A DNA stretch of 64,000 nucleotides, from positions 558,001 through 622,000 of the forward strand of contig BDSL01000007.1 of assembly GCA_003116995.1 (NCBI GenBank). Direction: 5' to 3'. The notes under the pieces were generated by a model. The model saw only the letters and a program-made list of their open reading frames with translations, did not search any database and had not been told where the DNA came from. Within the stretch, counting starts at the first letter, position 1, and each line of letters begins with the position of its first letter. The DNA comes from Yamagishiella unicocca. Its lineage: Eukaryota; Chlorophyta; Chlorophyceae; Chlamydomonadales; Volvocaceae. Of this stretch, positions 39,798 through 51,204 are shown piece after piece. Made by a program: the position numbers and the translations under genes.

Positions 39798-42700
39798 TCA
39801 CACGTGCCTGGGCGTGACGCCGCCGCTGCCGGGGGTTAGGTCGCTGCCGCTCTGCGACCCTGGCGGCAGCAGCAGCTCCGGAACCCCAAGCGCCGCAACA
39901 CCCAGCTGTAGCAGCGCTTGTTGCCGCGCCGCATCCACCACCGCCTCCCCAGCTCCCGGCAGCTGCAGGCCGTCCGTGTCGTCCACGGTCACCTCGTACA
40001 CCTTACTGCCGTACAAGTACGCAACGTACAGGTGTCGTACCGCGGTGGCGCCGGGCGTGGGGTCTGCAAACCCCATCTGGTTCTTCTTGGGCACGCCCGG
40101 GTACAGCGTGAGCTTCGAGTCCGTGACTTGGTATTGCAGCGCAGAGGTGACGGACAGCCACGGCGGCGGCAGCGGCAGTACGGCAGCGTCGCCGCCAGCA
40201 GCGTCGCCGCCAGCAGCGGCGTCCAGCCCTGTCGCCGCAGCGCCCGCCTCTGTGCTGGAGCCGGCGGCGGCGCCGCCGCCTGCTGCGAGACCTGATCCTT
40301 GCCCGCTGGGGGATGCGTTCGGTGCCTGCCGCTCTGCCGCCGCCGCCGCGGGACCCGCCGCTGCTGCATCGTCCCGCCCCGCCCCAGCACTCGCGGCCGC
40401 AGCTGCCGCGCTGCCGGCGATGGCCTGCTGCTGCGGCCCGTCTTCAGCCAAGTAGGATTCGACTCTGCCGTACACTGCGTCGAGGACGACCAGGCCGGCA
40501 GCGGGGCGCTTGGCCGCCTCGGATCGCGCCTTGCGCCGGGCGACCGGCTCGATGAGCGAGCGCTCCGAGGATGCCTGGAGGGGACGCCAGGAGGGGACGC
40601 CAGGAGGGGACGCCAGGAGGAGGCAGGCGCCCAGACTGAGCCAGAACGTCCGCGGGCTGTGCTTTGCTACGTCTAGGTCCTACTTCTTTACCGTATGTTG
40701 GATGGGCAGCGTCGGTAACTGATGCGCATTGAGCTTTGCCTTCCTGGGGAAACGGGTCCGCCGTGTTCGTTGCTGTCGTACGCCAGGCGCTTTCAAGGGC
40801 CCCCGCCTGCCCCGTTTGCGCCGCGTCGGCCGAAACCGACAACCACCCAACCACCAACAACTGTCCACGCAGATGTCCAACGTCAATGGCCCTGCTGCTG
40901 CCGCTGTCCGACATCGGACCAACAACCACATGCCTCCTTCCATATGCGGCCCACGGCCGCTAGCCAGCTATGATGAGGTACGGCAGCCAGCCAGGATGCG
41001 GTACGGCAGCCAGCCAGCCAGGATGCGGTACCCCAGGTCCTCGGAGCGCCGTTTCTGACTTGTAGACAACGCGGTCGACATAAGACACAAATCGGGAACA
41101 ACCCCCACCCACCACCGACCCACCCATCCACCTTTTGAAGCGATGCACGAATGGCCTCTGCGTGCTCCTGCTGCTCCCGCTGCTCCTTCCGCTGCCGCTG
41201 CCACCGCACCAGAGGCCGCACCACGAACCTGCAAACGAGGGGTACCGTGGCGGTTAATAAAAGAGAGAGAGAGGAGCGCAGGGCGGTCGGCCGGTCCAGA
41301 CTCAGCCAGTGGCAGTGCTCGGTACTTCGCGAATGGCGAGGCGGACTGGGTGGCACGCACATCAGCGTGTGACACATTCTAGCAGCTGCAGAAGACCTTA
41401 ACTACACAGCAAGGAGGCAAAACCGGCGGCGCCGCATCTCGGTGCCAGAAGACCGGGCACGGAGTTTTCCTCCCTGTCGATCGGTCGTTCTAACCCATGG
41501 CGGCGCGCAACACCACCCACCCACCCCCTCCCACCCATCCACTTGCACCTTGAAATGGCTATGTATGCCAGCGGCGGCAGCACGTACGCCGCAGCCACTG
41601 CGCGCAGGTCGGTGAGCTGCTGCGACACCACTATGGGTACCTCGAATGTCTGGCCGCCGCGTATGAGCCGAGCCTGGGGCGGCAAAACACACAGGCGGGG
41701 GGGGGGGGCCGGCAGCGACGGTGGGGACAGTGGGGGAAGCTGGCGGACGTACGGCAGCGGGGCGGTTGGCCGAAAGGTTTCTGGGCGCCAACATACAGGG
41801 CCGGTTGACGCAATCGGTTAGCTATATTTCCTCCAGGTGAGATGGACACCATACGGAGGAAGGTTCGAGGAAGGCGCTGTCATCATACCGCTCAGCAACG
41901 GGACGCATCCCTCCACCCCGGCCCTCCTCCCCGGCCCCGCGCTCGGTCAGTGCCTGCCTACGGGCTCCTGTCATTCCCCGGCCCCGCCCCCCCGGTCGCA
42001 CCTTGAAGGCCACCCCTTGTAGCCCCACCACGGTCCCCATGTAACCTGCGAGCGAATAGGAGGAGGGTCCCAACATGAGGAGGGGTGCCAAGTGAAGGAG
42101 GGGTGCCAAGTGAAGGAGGGGTGCCAAGTGAAGGAGGGGTGCCAAGTGAAGGAGGGGTGCCAAGTGAAGGAGGGGTGCCAAGTGAAGGAGGGGTGCCAAG
42201 TGAAGGAGGGGTGCCAATATGAGGAGGGGTGCCAAGCGAAGGAGGGGTGCCAAGTGGCGTTTTCATGGATGGATGGGCGGGCGAAGGACCGCCGGGTGGT
42301 TGGGCGGGTTCAGGGCGAAAGGCCGGTTGCGTAGAATCCGAACATTTACGGCATACGCTGACAAGTCCTTTAGCATTAGTTTTTATCATCATTTTTATGG
42401 GATAGCAACCTAGCGATTTGCTTGCGCGATGGCCGGCTACGCCAGGCGGTGATGGAGCCACGGCTCCTCATCCCGCTGTCGCGCTTCACCCGCTGAGCTT
42501 CTGCAAGGCTGAGCTTCTGCGCCCCACTTGCGCCCCACTTGCGCCCCACTTGCGCCCCACTTGCGCCCCACCCCACCTACCCGTCGTGCTGCTGCCCCAC
42601 TTCCGCCCCGCCCCCAGCTCCAGGTCTATCCCGGTGGACCCTGCTCGCACGATTGCTCGGAGGTTGACCGCGGGGGTGACGTGGTAGGTCGCCCGAGCTG

Positions 42701-45540
42701 ATATGGCGGTGACGGCACCCAAGTCGAGCTTGCCTGGGCGGCAGGAGCGCGGCAGTGCGGGTTCGTGTGGTCGGCATCAGTGCGGCGAGCGGACGGGACG
42801 AGCGGCTGCTCTTATACAACGACCACCGGCCAACGGCACCAAGCAAAAGCCTCGTATACAACGCCAACCCACCCACCCACCTGTCAAGAGGTACTTGGGG
42901 CCTCGCTTGCTGATGTTGAAGTTGATGCCGGAGACGGGGGCAGGCCCCACCACCCAGCCCAGCGTCGCCTGCCGGTGGGGGTCCGGGCGGCAGGGGCGTA
43001 CACGAGCGCAGGGCAGAGGGTAAACCGGTGAACTGCCTGCCGCCCCTCCGGCACTGAACTAGCTGCTTGCCCCGCCACCCGGCACAGCCCGCCGATCCAC
43101 CCGGATCCAAAACCCTCCCAAACCCCACACGTCAGGAAGGCCCGCGCCCAGGACCGCACGGTACGACGCACACCTGCATGTTGTACGGCAGGTGACGTGT
43201 GGTGCTGGCCTGCATTCCCACGCCCGTGCCCACGGTGAAGTTGGTGGTCAAGGACGCCGACGTGTACGGCGTCAGCTGCGACATCGCCACAAGCGCGGTG
43301 GACGGGAGGGGGATGGGGAAGGGTCGGAGCACGAAACCACACAGCAGGCGTGGTGCAGCCCACGGATCCGTTGCGGAGCCGGGCGAGCTGTGCAATGCAA
43401 GAGATCGTGCGTCCGGGATGGGGAGGAGTAGCAGCGTCACAAGCAGGGGTGGCAGCGCAACACGCACTGCCCGAACGTCGATACCCAACAACCCCGCCCC
43501 ATCATGACCTGGCCCCGCCTTAACCCACCTGTCCCTCAGCCCCATCCCTCCGATGCCCCATGCCTCGAAGTTCGGACTAGAACCCAACTGGCAATCCCAA
43601 CCCCCTCCTCCGCCTCTCCCTGCCTCCCCTGGCACCCGCCAACTGCCCGCCCCTCCCCCACCAGCATGCATCTCAAAACGTCTCTTCTAAACAGTTTTTC
43701 CTCGCATCCACGGGTCTTCCTCAAAACCCCCACCTGCCGTGTGGACGTTAGGCTGAGGGCGGACCTCAGCCCCAGCACTGCATTGGCGTCTAGCGTGTCG
43801 TGGGGGCTCAGCACGCGGCGGTAGCCGAAGATGAGGTTGCCTGAGGGACAGGCAGGGCAGGGGCCGGGCACTGGGGGTCCGGACGAGGCTAGGGAACGGC
43901 ACAGCTGGCCAGCGTGCGTGCGCCCATGTGGCACCAACATGGCGCAGGGTTCAACTGTCGCCAGGAAAACTGAAAATAACTATACGACTGTCCAACCGCC
44001 GACCCTGGAGCAGCCCCCCGAGGCTCCCTGACCTCCTCTGCCCTGCTCCGCTGTCCCCAGCCCCTTGGCCCCCTCCGCTGGCCCCCCCTCCGCGGCCCCC
44101 CCTCCCGTCCAAACCCCCTCAGCGGGCCCCCCTCCCGTCCTCACCGGCCCCGGCGTTGTTCCGCAGCGCCGCCTGCCCCTGCATGTAGAACACGTCCGAG
44201 TCCCCCGCGGGCGTGTCTATGGAGTTCTGCACCACCACCGCCCGGAACAGCGGCTTCTCTCCCGCCAGGCTGGCCCGCAGGTCCGAGGCGTCCACCCGGC
44301 ACTGGTACAAGCCGCGGTGGTTGGAAAGGAGCTCCGTGCGCTCGTCCTCCTGGGGCCGGGGAACCACCAGGGAGGGGCGAGCTGGGTACGGCACCCCCAC
44401 CACCCGTTGCAGGACCCCACCACAACGTACGACACACTGTGCAGCCCCTGCCACTTCGCACCTCACCTCCATAAACCGTGCCTCCATCTGCCGCCCTGCA
44501 CCAACCGGTGGTGCCCCCCTTCCGCGTTTTTCTTTTGCTATCCCTCAATACCTGCTTCTTTCTGAACTCCTCCCACTTCTTCTTAAGGTCCGCCAGCGAG
44601 TCCAGCTTCGCGCCCAGCTCAAAACCTGTGAGTCCAGGGAGGGCAGCATGAGACAGAGGTGCCCCAGCGGTCGAATGGTCGGGTTGGGTTGTGGACAAGG
44701 ATGTCATCCAGCCCAGCTTGCTGGTGACCTAGGACAAGAAAGGAAACCGCGCTGCGAAAGTGGCACACTGAGCGAACCCCGGGGACCGTTCACCTATCAG
44801 TCCATTCATGCTGCTGCTGGGGGGCGGCGGCGGCGTTGAAACGGCAGGCAATCGTGCTGCTGCGAGCGTGGCCGCATTATTGCGCGCCACCTTGGCATGG
44901 CTGTCACTTGCGCACAAGCGCCGGTGCGTTGCGCCACCCCACGCGACGCGTTGGTTGCTCCTTTGCGCTTACTTAAACAACGTTTCCGCTGTCCACGACA
45001 ACCCTCGTGGGCGCATCCATCGGCACCGTTTCGGAAGGGAAGTGCACTTCCTGTGCCGCTGAACATTGCAGCGTTCTGCCCGTGACCCCAGGCAGCTCCC
45101 GACTCGGGAGTCTTCCCCTCAGCTCCCCCTCCCCACATCTCGCCACGAGCTGAAGGTTACATCGGAACGCGGCGGCGGAGTCCGTACCTGCTGCGAGGCC
45201 CTCCTTGCCATACACATCATAGATCTGCCGGCGATTTGTATTCGATAGTACCTCGTATGCTTCCTGCGCGTGAATCGGGGCCGCAATCCTAAGCGACGAG
45301 TTCCAGAAGCTCCCCGATTTACGTGATCAATAGCAGTCTTGGGCTAACCTGAAGCCTGCCGAACGCCTCCTGTGCCTTCTCCTTCTGGCCTGGATCCGTG
45401 TGTTTGTCGGGATGGTATACCTGTGCTAGGTTGCGGTACGCTCGGCGTACTTCATCGTCGGGAGCATCGCGCGGGATGTTTAAAATCGCATAGTATTCGC
45501 TAGAGTCATCTGAAGGCAATTGACCATCTTGTTGCGTCAT
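39798..45540 (-). CDS. DNAJC11: DNAJC11-type J-domain protein (complete, 12 exons, 679 residues)
   Basis: Exons: 45540-45349, 45263-45188, 44625-44552, 44349-44145, 43840-43734, 43275-43174, 42968-42881, 42733-42581, 42045-42002, 41673-41549, 41228-41132, 40574-39798. All phases fit (2040 coding bases). The J domain is at residues 15-90, with HPD at 43-45, then EAYEVLSNTNRRQIYDVYGKEGL. Next comes the DNAJC11 beta-rich middle region (STRQLTPYTSASL; GGQTFEVPIVVSQQL), a helical Arg/Glu-rich stretch after a hydrophobic segment (AAAYVLPPLAYIAI), and the C-terminal DUF3395-like domain (GLVVLDAVYG ... YEVTVDD). An Ala/Gly-rich insert of about 110 residues splits that last domain. Human DNAJC11 is about 559 residues. 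The family acts at mitochondrial membranes with the MICOS complex; the Arabidopsis relative OWL1 affects light responses. It is divergent from ECH2 across 402 bases. Confidence 0.92.
42060..42255. repeat. 18-bp tandem repeat, about 10 copies, in a DNAJC11 intron
   Basis: Units of GTGCCAAGTGAAGGAGGG, with one variant carrying ATGAGG, lie in the intron 42046-42580, starting about 15 bases from exon 9. Confidence 0.95.
42522..42580. repeat. 11-bp tandem repeat touching a splice donor
   Basis: About five units of TTGCGCCCCAC lie directly next to the donor of DNAJC11 exon 8 (exon end 42581). On the coding strand the intron begins GTAGGTGGGG and continues with GCGCAAGTGGG units. Confidence 0.85.
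43663..43733 (-). repeat. Intronic repeat element, copy 2 (introner-like family)
   Basis: Begins exactly at the splice donor of DNAJC11 exon 5. On the coding strand: GTGGGGGTTTTGAGGAAGAC, then CCGTGGATGCGAGGAAAAAC, and later TTTTGAGATGCATGCTGG. The intron is 43276-43733. Confidence 0.8.
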
Positions 45541-45942
45541 CGTGGCGCAGCTTTCTGTTCCGAGTTTTGCAGGCCTTGCCCTGGCTGGGTGGCTGTCTAG
45601 AGCATGCTATTCAAGCTAGACACATCACGCAACTCGTTCGTAAGCGCTACTACATACCAGCAACAGGAATATAAAACGTAACTGACGGGATTGCTTTCGT
45701 GGGATATGTCCATCGGGCAAGAGGTAATGTCAGCGACCCACGCAGCTTTGGGTCGCTGCGCCCCATTCAAGCACACAAGAAAATTCATAACTAAGACCTT
45801 CACATCTACCCATGAGTTATCCTTTCCCTACTATTTCTGATTTCAACAGCTCGCAACACCTGTCGGGCGCATATTTTCGTGCACTGTAAACCACCGGCGG
45901 TCCTCATCCGCTTGCTGTCCTTGCATACCGGTGTAAGTGGGT
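45541..45942. promoter_or_regulatory. Shared divergent promoter region of DNAJC11 and ECH2
   Basis: The ATG codons of the two complete genes lie 402 bases apart on opposite strands. Both promoters and 5' UTRs must fit here. No TATA box or other specific element could be assigned. Confidence 0.55.
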
Positions 45943-48900
45943 ATGGACATCGCAAGCGGTGAGAGCAGCGGAGCCATGGATATCGTATCGCTGCGGAGCA
46001 GGCGCCTCGGCACCTACACGCACACCTACACGCAGCGGGACTCGATGCTGTACGCCCTGGGGCTCGGCTGCACGGCAGGTGAGGCGCAAACGAGGTTTCG
46101 TTCGGGCCTCGGGCGCCCTTGACGACGGACGCGGGGTGGGGAGCCGACCTGCCCTAAGCAGCCCATCGCAATGCGCACTTCCAACGTCGCAACCAGCTAA
46201 CGCAGCTACGATGCCGGATGCGATGCGATCTGTCCTCATCCCTCAGATGTCTTCGGCATCTGGGTCGGTACCATTTCCGCGTTATCCTTACATTCGTCGC
46301 ATCTGGGTCGGCATCTGGGTCGGCATCTGGGTCGGCACCATTTTCGTATTATCCTTACATTCTTCGCACAATCCCCGACACCCACGACCAACCTGTCGCT
46401 CGGTACCCTGGCGCGCCCCGCAGCCTCCGACCTGCGCTACGTGTACGAGGGAGACGAGGGTTTTGCCGTACTACCCACCTACGCCATCGTCGCCGCTCAC
46501 CCCGCTCTGTCGCTGGTCCCCCTGGAGTCGTATCTGCCCGGCGGGCTGGACCGGGTGCGTGCCTTGTGTGCGGCGTGTCGAAACACACTACGTTGTTGTA
46601 CAGCACACAATGGCAGCCTGCATCGTACACATCACGTGCGTCAGTGCCGAAATGGACCGGACATAGGGTCATCGGCCGGCCGGTGGGCAGGGCCTTGCGT
46701 GTGTGCTCCGAAACCCAGTCCCTGGCATTTCAAAACCAGCCCTCAACACAACTGGCGCACACCAATATACACACACAAAAAAAAGGACTGGGGCAGCACT
46801 TTCGGGACGTACACTGCCTGTTTACACCGTATGGCCACACCTCAGTTGAGGTCCGCTTTTAACAGGGGGGACAGAGGCCCCTCACACCCCTCTCCCCACA
46901 CCGGGTAAGGGTAGAGTGCTTCGGCGCCCTCTCCCTTTCGGGCGGGGCAGCTGCCCGCGGCCAGCGTCAGGCCCGGCTGGATACACAACCATCGCACACA
47001 CCGACACACATCTCCGCCGCCCTACACCGTACCACCGTTCAGTTCGTTAATTCTCCGTGGAGTTTTGGGGCTTAGCGGTAAGTTAACGCGCACCACATCC
47101 CCTCCAGGCCTCCGCCCTCCACGGCGAGCAGTACCTGGAGCTGTTGGGCCGGGGGCTGCCGGCGGAAGGGGGCCGCCTCACCAGCCGGCCTCAGCTGGTG
47201 GACATGCAAGCTAAGGGTGGGTGCCCGCTGAGAGCCACCTGTCCACCTGTAGCGACAAAGACAAACAAGGAGGCCCGGACCTCCACAACGTGTCCGCTTC
47301 TTGGTTGGGGATTTTTGTTCTGGCGAAAGAAAGCGGCAGGGCCTCGCGGTGTAGTCGCGTGGGTCATCGGCGTGGGTCATTGGGCAGTCGTACTATGACG
47401 GTTGGCCGCAACCGACAACTGCCAGCGTCCCCCGGCGTGGCGCACGCTCTCCGCCCCCTCCCGCGCAGGTAGTGGCCTGGTGGTGGTGCTGCGTACCGTG
47501 ACGACCGACGTCGACAGCGGCAAGGACGTGGCCGTCAACGAGTTCACCACCTTCATCCTGGGGAAAGGTGGCCACAGAGGCTAGGCCGGGCCAAGCGGCA
47601 GCGGTTGGCTTGGGGGGGTGCAAGGAAACCGTGTAGAAAGGGAAAAACCATTCAGGACAGCCGTAAAATAAAATGTTGGAGAACTTGGTTGGGGAAACTA
47701 AAATCGGAGGTCGTATGTCCACCCTCGGCGGCTTAACCTAAGTCGGCGGTGACTTCTAGACTAACGGAAACGAGGAGCCCTGTCGAGACCCCATCGTTGG
47801 CCCATCGTCGGTGGCGGCCATAGAGCAAATCAGTATTGGGGCGTGACACCCCGCGCGGCGCAAGGAAAATGTTTTGTGCAGTCGGCTTGTTTTGGGCGCA
47901 AGCGGGAGAACTTGGTGAGGTGGCTAGCGATGGGATAGCAAGAAAACGCGGCGGCTTGGGTGGGTCGCACGATGTTGCTACGCCGGTGTGTTTTATAAAT
48001 GCTGAGCTACGCCGGTGTGTGTGTGTGTGTGTGTGTGTATGTTTGGAGTGGGTGCTGGTGACAGTCTAGCGTCATTATTGGGTGTTTGGGTCGCATGTGT
48101 GGGACATTGCACGGGATTGCGGGTGATTCGAGTGTGCGGTGCAGCCGTTAGAGCGCCCACACGTGCCGAGCCACCAGCAACCAATGGCCGGCCATGTTCC
48201 CCTGGGGCCTATGCGGTGCAGGCGGCGTGAAGACCCCATGGGCTCCTGCGCCCCGCAACCCAGCGGCCGTTGCCACCAACGACCCGCCCCCTCGAGCCCC
48301 GGACGCCACCGCCAGCTTCGCCACCTCCCCGGACCAGGCTGCGCTGTACCGCCTGAGCGGTGATTACAACCCGCTGCATATCGACCCGCGGGTCGGTCGG
48401 TTTCGGGCGTGGAGCTTCCTGGGTTGCGCTTCCGTTGCAAATGAGCGTCTCAATGCCCTTAGAAACGCTCGGGACCTGACAATGCCGCGTCCTTTACCCT
48501 GCCCATCGCCTCCTCAGGTCAGCGCCCGTGTGGGCTTCCCGCAGCCCATCCTACACGGGCTGTGCTCGCTGGGGGTGTCGGTGCGGCTGGTGCTGCGGGC
48601 GCTTGGGGGAGACGATCCTGCCCGCCTGAAGAGCGTCAAGGTGTGTGGGTTTTGGTTTGTGGGCACGATACCTGAGTGGCTAAAGTGACGAGCCAAGCAT
48701 GGCTGGATGGTTGGATTGAACGGCAGGACAGGAGATTTGGGACAGCCAATCGGGAGTAACCGGTTTATCCGAGCAAGATACCTTGCCGCCACCTACATGG
48801 CCCATCAAGTGGCACTCTGCGCCCTGGCAAACCCAACCCGATCCAACTCGCCGCACAGGTCCGATTCTCAAAGCATGTCTTTCCCGGAGAGACGCTTCGC

Positions 48901-49074
48901 GTGGAGATGTGGGTCGAACAGCCGCGGCAAGGTCAGGAAGCGCTGCAGCAGCAGCAGTCGGGTTCTTCCTCCCCCACCACCAAAGTCATCTTCCGAACCT
49001 GGGTGGTGGAGCGGGAAGTGCTGGCCATCGCCAACGCAGCGGTAGAGCTGCGGCCGCCGGCGCCACGGCTTTGA
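45943..49074 (+). CDS. ECH2: Enoyl-CoA hydratase 2 (MaoC-like, peroxisomal), complete, 7 exons, 327 residues
   Basis: Exons: 45943-46078, 46424-46554, 47108-47216, 47469-47567, 48222-48391, 48518-48640, 48859-49074; all phases fit (984 bases). The product aligns along its length with plant ECH2 (about 309 residues), which hydrates 2-trans-enoyl-CoA to (3R)-hydroxyacyl-CoA and reverses it in peroxisomal beta-oxidation of unsaturated fatty acids. Landmarks: RDSMLYALGLG near the N-terminus, ALHGEQYLEL, and the hydratase-2 motif YRLSGDYNPLHIDP with the catalytic Asp and His in the second hot-dog fold, then GFPQPILHGLCSLG. The C-terminus is PRL, an accepted plant-type PTS1 peroxisome signal. The start is the first ATG of the open frame. 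The donor after exon 5 is GTCGGT, which is weak, but it restores the family's spacing exactly. Confidence 0.94.
46290..46345. repeat. 12-bp repeat GGCATCTGGGTC, about 4 copies, in ECH2 intron 1
   Basis: Near-perfect short units lie in the intron 46079-46423; an earlier single unit lies at about 46255. Confidence 0.85.
47631..47748 (+). repeat. Intronic repeat element, copy 5 (introner-like family), plus strand
   Basis: Lies in ECH2 intron 4 (47568-48221), about 60 bases after the donor. It shares with copy 3 the order AAGGAAACCGT, TGGAGAACTTGG, then GGTCGTATGTC-ACC and GGCGGCT-AA-CTAA-TCGG. A second weaker stretch with GGGAGAACTTGGTGAGG follows at about 47857-47925. This copy is on the plus strand, the sense strand of ECH2. 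Confidence 0.65.
48014..48041. repeat. GT dinucleotide microsatellite
   Basis: About 12 GT units in ECH2 intron 4. Confidence 0.95.
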
Positions 49075-51204
49075 GCCCGCCGCGGCCCCGGGGGCCTCGT
49101 TTACGCCGGACTACCGCAATCCTTTCGCTGTACTACTTTGGTTGGCGTCAGGGTGGAATAGCAACAGGAATCTTTGCCCTAGGAAACTGGATTGGGCGAC
49201 ACGCAAGGTACATATCACTGGCAGCACACGCCTCGACCGGGTACATAGGATGCCGTAGGAAGGAAAGGACTGGCGAGAAGCACCGTTGCACCGCTACGTA
49301 AGGGACATAAGGAGGTTATGGGCCAAGATGCGCAGCAAAGATGCGGCCGGGTCTACAGAATCCCGCATGGCGGGGGCACCATCTGCGCATCGGCGCCCAG
49401 TGCGGCACATACTGAGGATAATTTTGGGAAACCAAGGCGAATCGTGTGAAGGGCATGGACCGCGGGAGGAACGATGTTTTAGCCGGGGAAGCAGGGGGAA
49501 GGCCGCTGGAGCGCCCGGGTGCGCTGTAAAAGGAACGGCAGCCCGCAATTGACGCTGCGTGCCGTAAGGCGGTGCAGCGTGACGTCAAATGTACGACGTA
49601 CTTCCTTACGACGGCATAGCAACCCAGTAGCTTGTGTTGGGTGGTCTGAGAGTCACCTCTTCAGCGAGGACGTCGGCTGTTGTACCGTGTGCGAGTGTAT
49701 TAGGAAGTATGATTGGGGTGCCCATCCACCGACTAGCAGCGACATCTCCACATTCGTAACTCCGGAGCAGTCATCTGTCTTGACGGTGACCCCGCCCGTG
49801 CGATGACTTCCCCGGTGTGGTGACCCCGCCCTGCCAGATACATGGGGTGAGGAAGGGCGACACGCACCTTGGGTACCGTAGGTGGTTGCCATGTTCTGGA
49901 TACTGTGTGAGTGAGGTTATCACAGAGCTGCCCTGCTACCATCAAGTAGGGAGACCTCTTGCGCGGGGTCGTGACTTGCCAACGTGGCTTACAGATACCG
50001 AACCCTGGCGGATCACTGGGTCGCTGATCGCCCACCACAACCCGCCGGTTGGTTGCCGACCTATGGGTTTCCTCTCACACCCCTAGGGGGTCGGAAGACA
50101 CCGCAACTCAACGCGTTCAATCGGTCGCCGCACAAACACGGCATACATCCCTCCACCTCTCACCCGCACGGGTCAGGGTCAGGCGGGCGACCAACGGGTC
50201 AAGGGGGACAGCAGCAACGAGCGCGTGGCGCGGTCAGTCCGCGTCTGCTGCCCTCCGGGTGGTCATCATGCGGTGGCGCTGTGGCGCCTCGCAGTGTCTG
50301 GATCGTCATCACGGGACGATGCGCCCCGCTCGATGTGAATTATCACACACGACAGCTGAGCTGCAGAAGCCGCGCCGGTCAACGTCATCGAGCAGCCCCT
50401 CCTCCTTGAGTGAACGAACACGAGCTCCCACGGGTGAGCCGGCAGCGACTAACGGTGTCCCGCAGCACGGCTGCTCCTGCTACAGTCCCAGCGCGCAACA
50501 TACGGCTCTCGCCAATCCGGCCCATTGCGGCACAACAACATATTCGACCATCACGAGAATTCCTTATCTCCCCAGAGCCCCGGTATCACGAGAAACCAAC
50601 CAGAAGCATCAGAGGTATCAGAGACCCCTGCGTGCCATCTCGCGCGTCATGAGCTCGCGTTAACCTCTGCCACCCCTTGCGGCGCCACAACGCCGACTGC
50701 ACACCTTAAAGTAAGAAGTCGCTAATTGTCAAATCACTGACTGCGAGACGCACGTTGCAGCCTCAGGCGTCCGGACACGATGCGTTTCACTTCGCGCTGG
50801 CCGGAAGGTCAAAATATACAGAGCGACCCACATGTCTAGGTCAGCCCACTTACCCAACACCACAGTGAGGTCAAAACGATTTTAGCACAAGGAGAAGCAA
50901 TCTCCGCTACGCTGCACAATACCAGGGTTGCGATCAAACAGGTCTGCCATTACTACCTTGCTATGTCCAATGCGTGTAGGCGCTTCCTGCTGCCGAAGGA
51001 CAATGCCACTTCGGCGCGCCCCAGCGGGTCGGCCAAGGCAAAGTCCTCAGCAGAGGCAAATGGTGTAGATTGTTGCGGTAAAGGGAACGTTACTGGCCTC
51101 GTCGAGACGGACGATTTACCTTCCGGGACAAGCCATATGACGACGCATCAGCGAATGCGTCGTCACGAGCCTGCTAGCACACAGCCGGCCGCGCTTCTCC
51201 ACCG
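49075..51204. other. Intergenic region between convergent ECH2 and CFAP57 3' ends
   Basis: It must hold both 3' UTRs. One TGTAA lies on the plus strand at 49525-49529, a possible but distant polyadenylation signal for ECH2. No gene is recognised. Short frames on both strands look random, and some of the sequence (49.6-50.4 kb) has a transposon-like texture. Confidence 0.5.

Noticed and set aside
39694..40455. 253-codon plus-strand ORF opposite the last DNAJC11 exon
   Set aside because: Antisense shadow of a GC-rich exon; no family similarity, and the minus strand is clearly coding.
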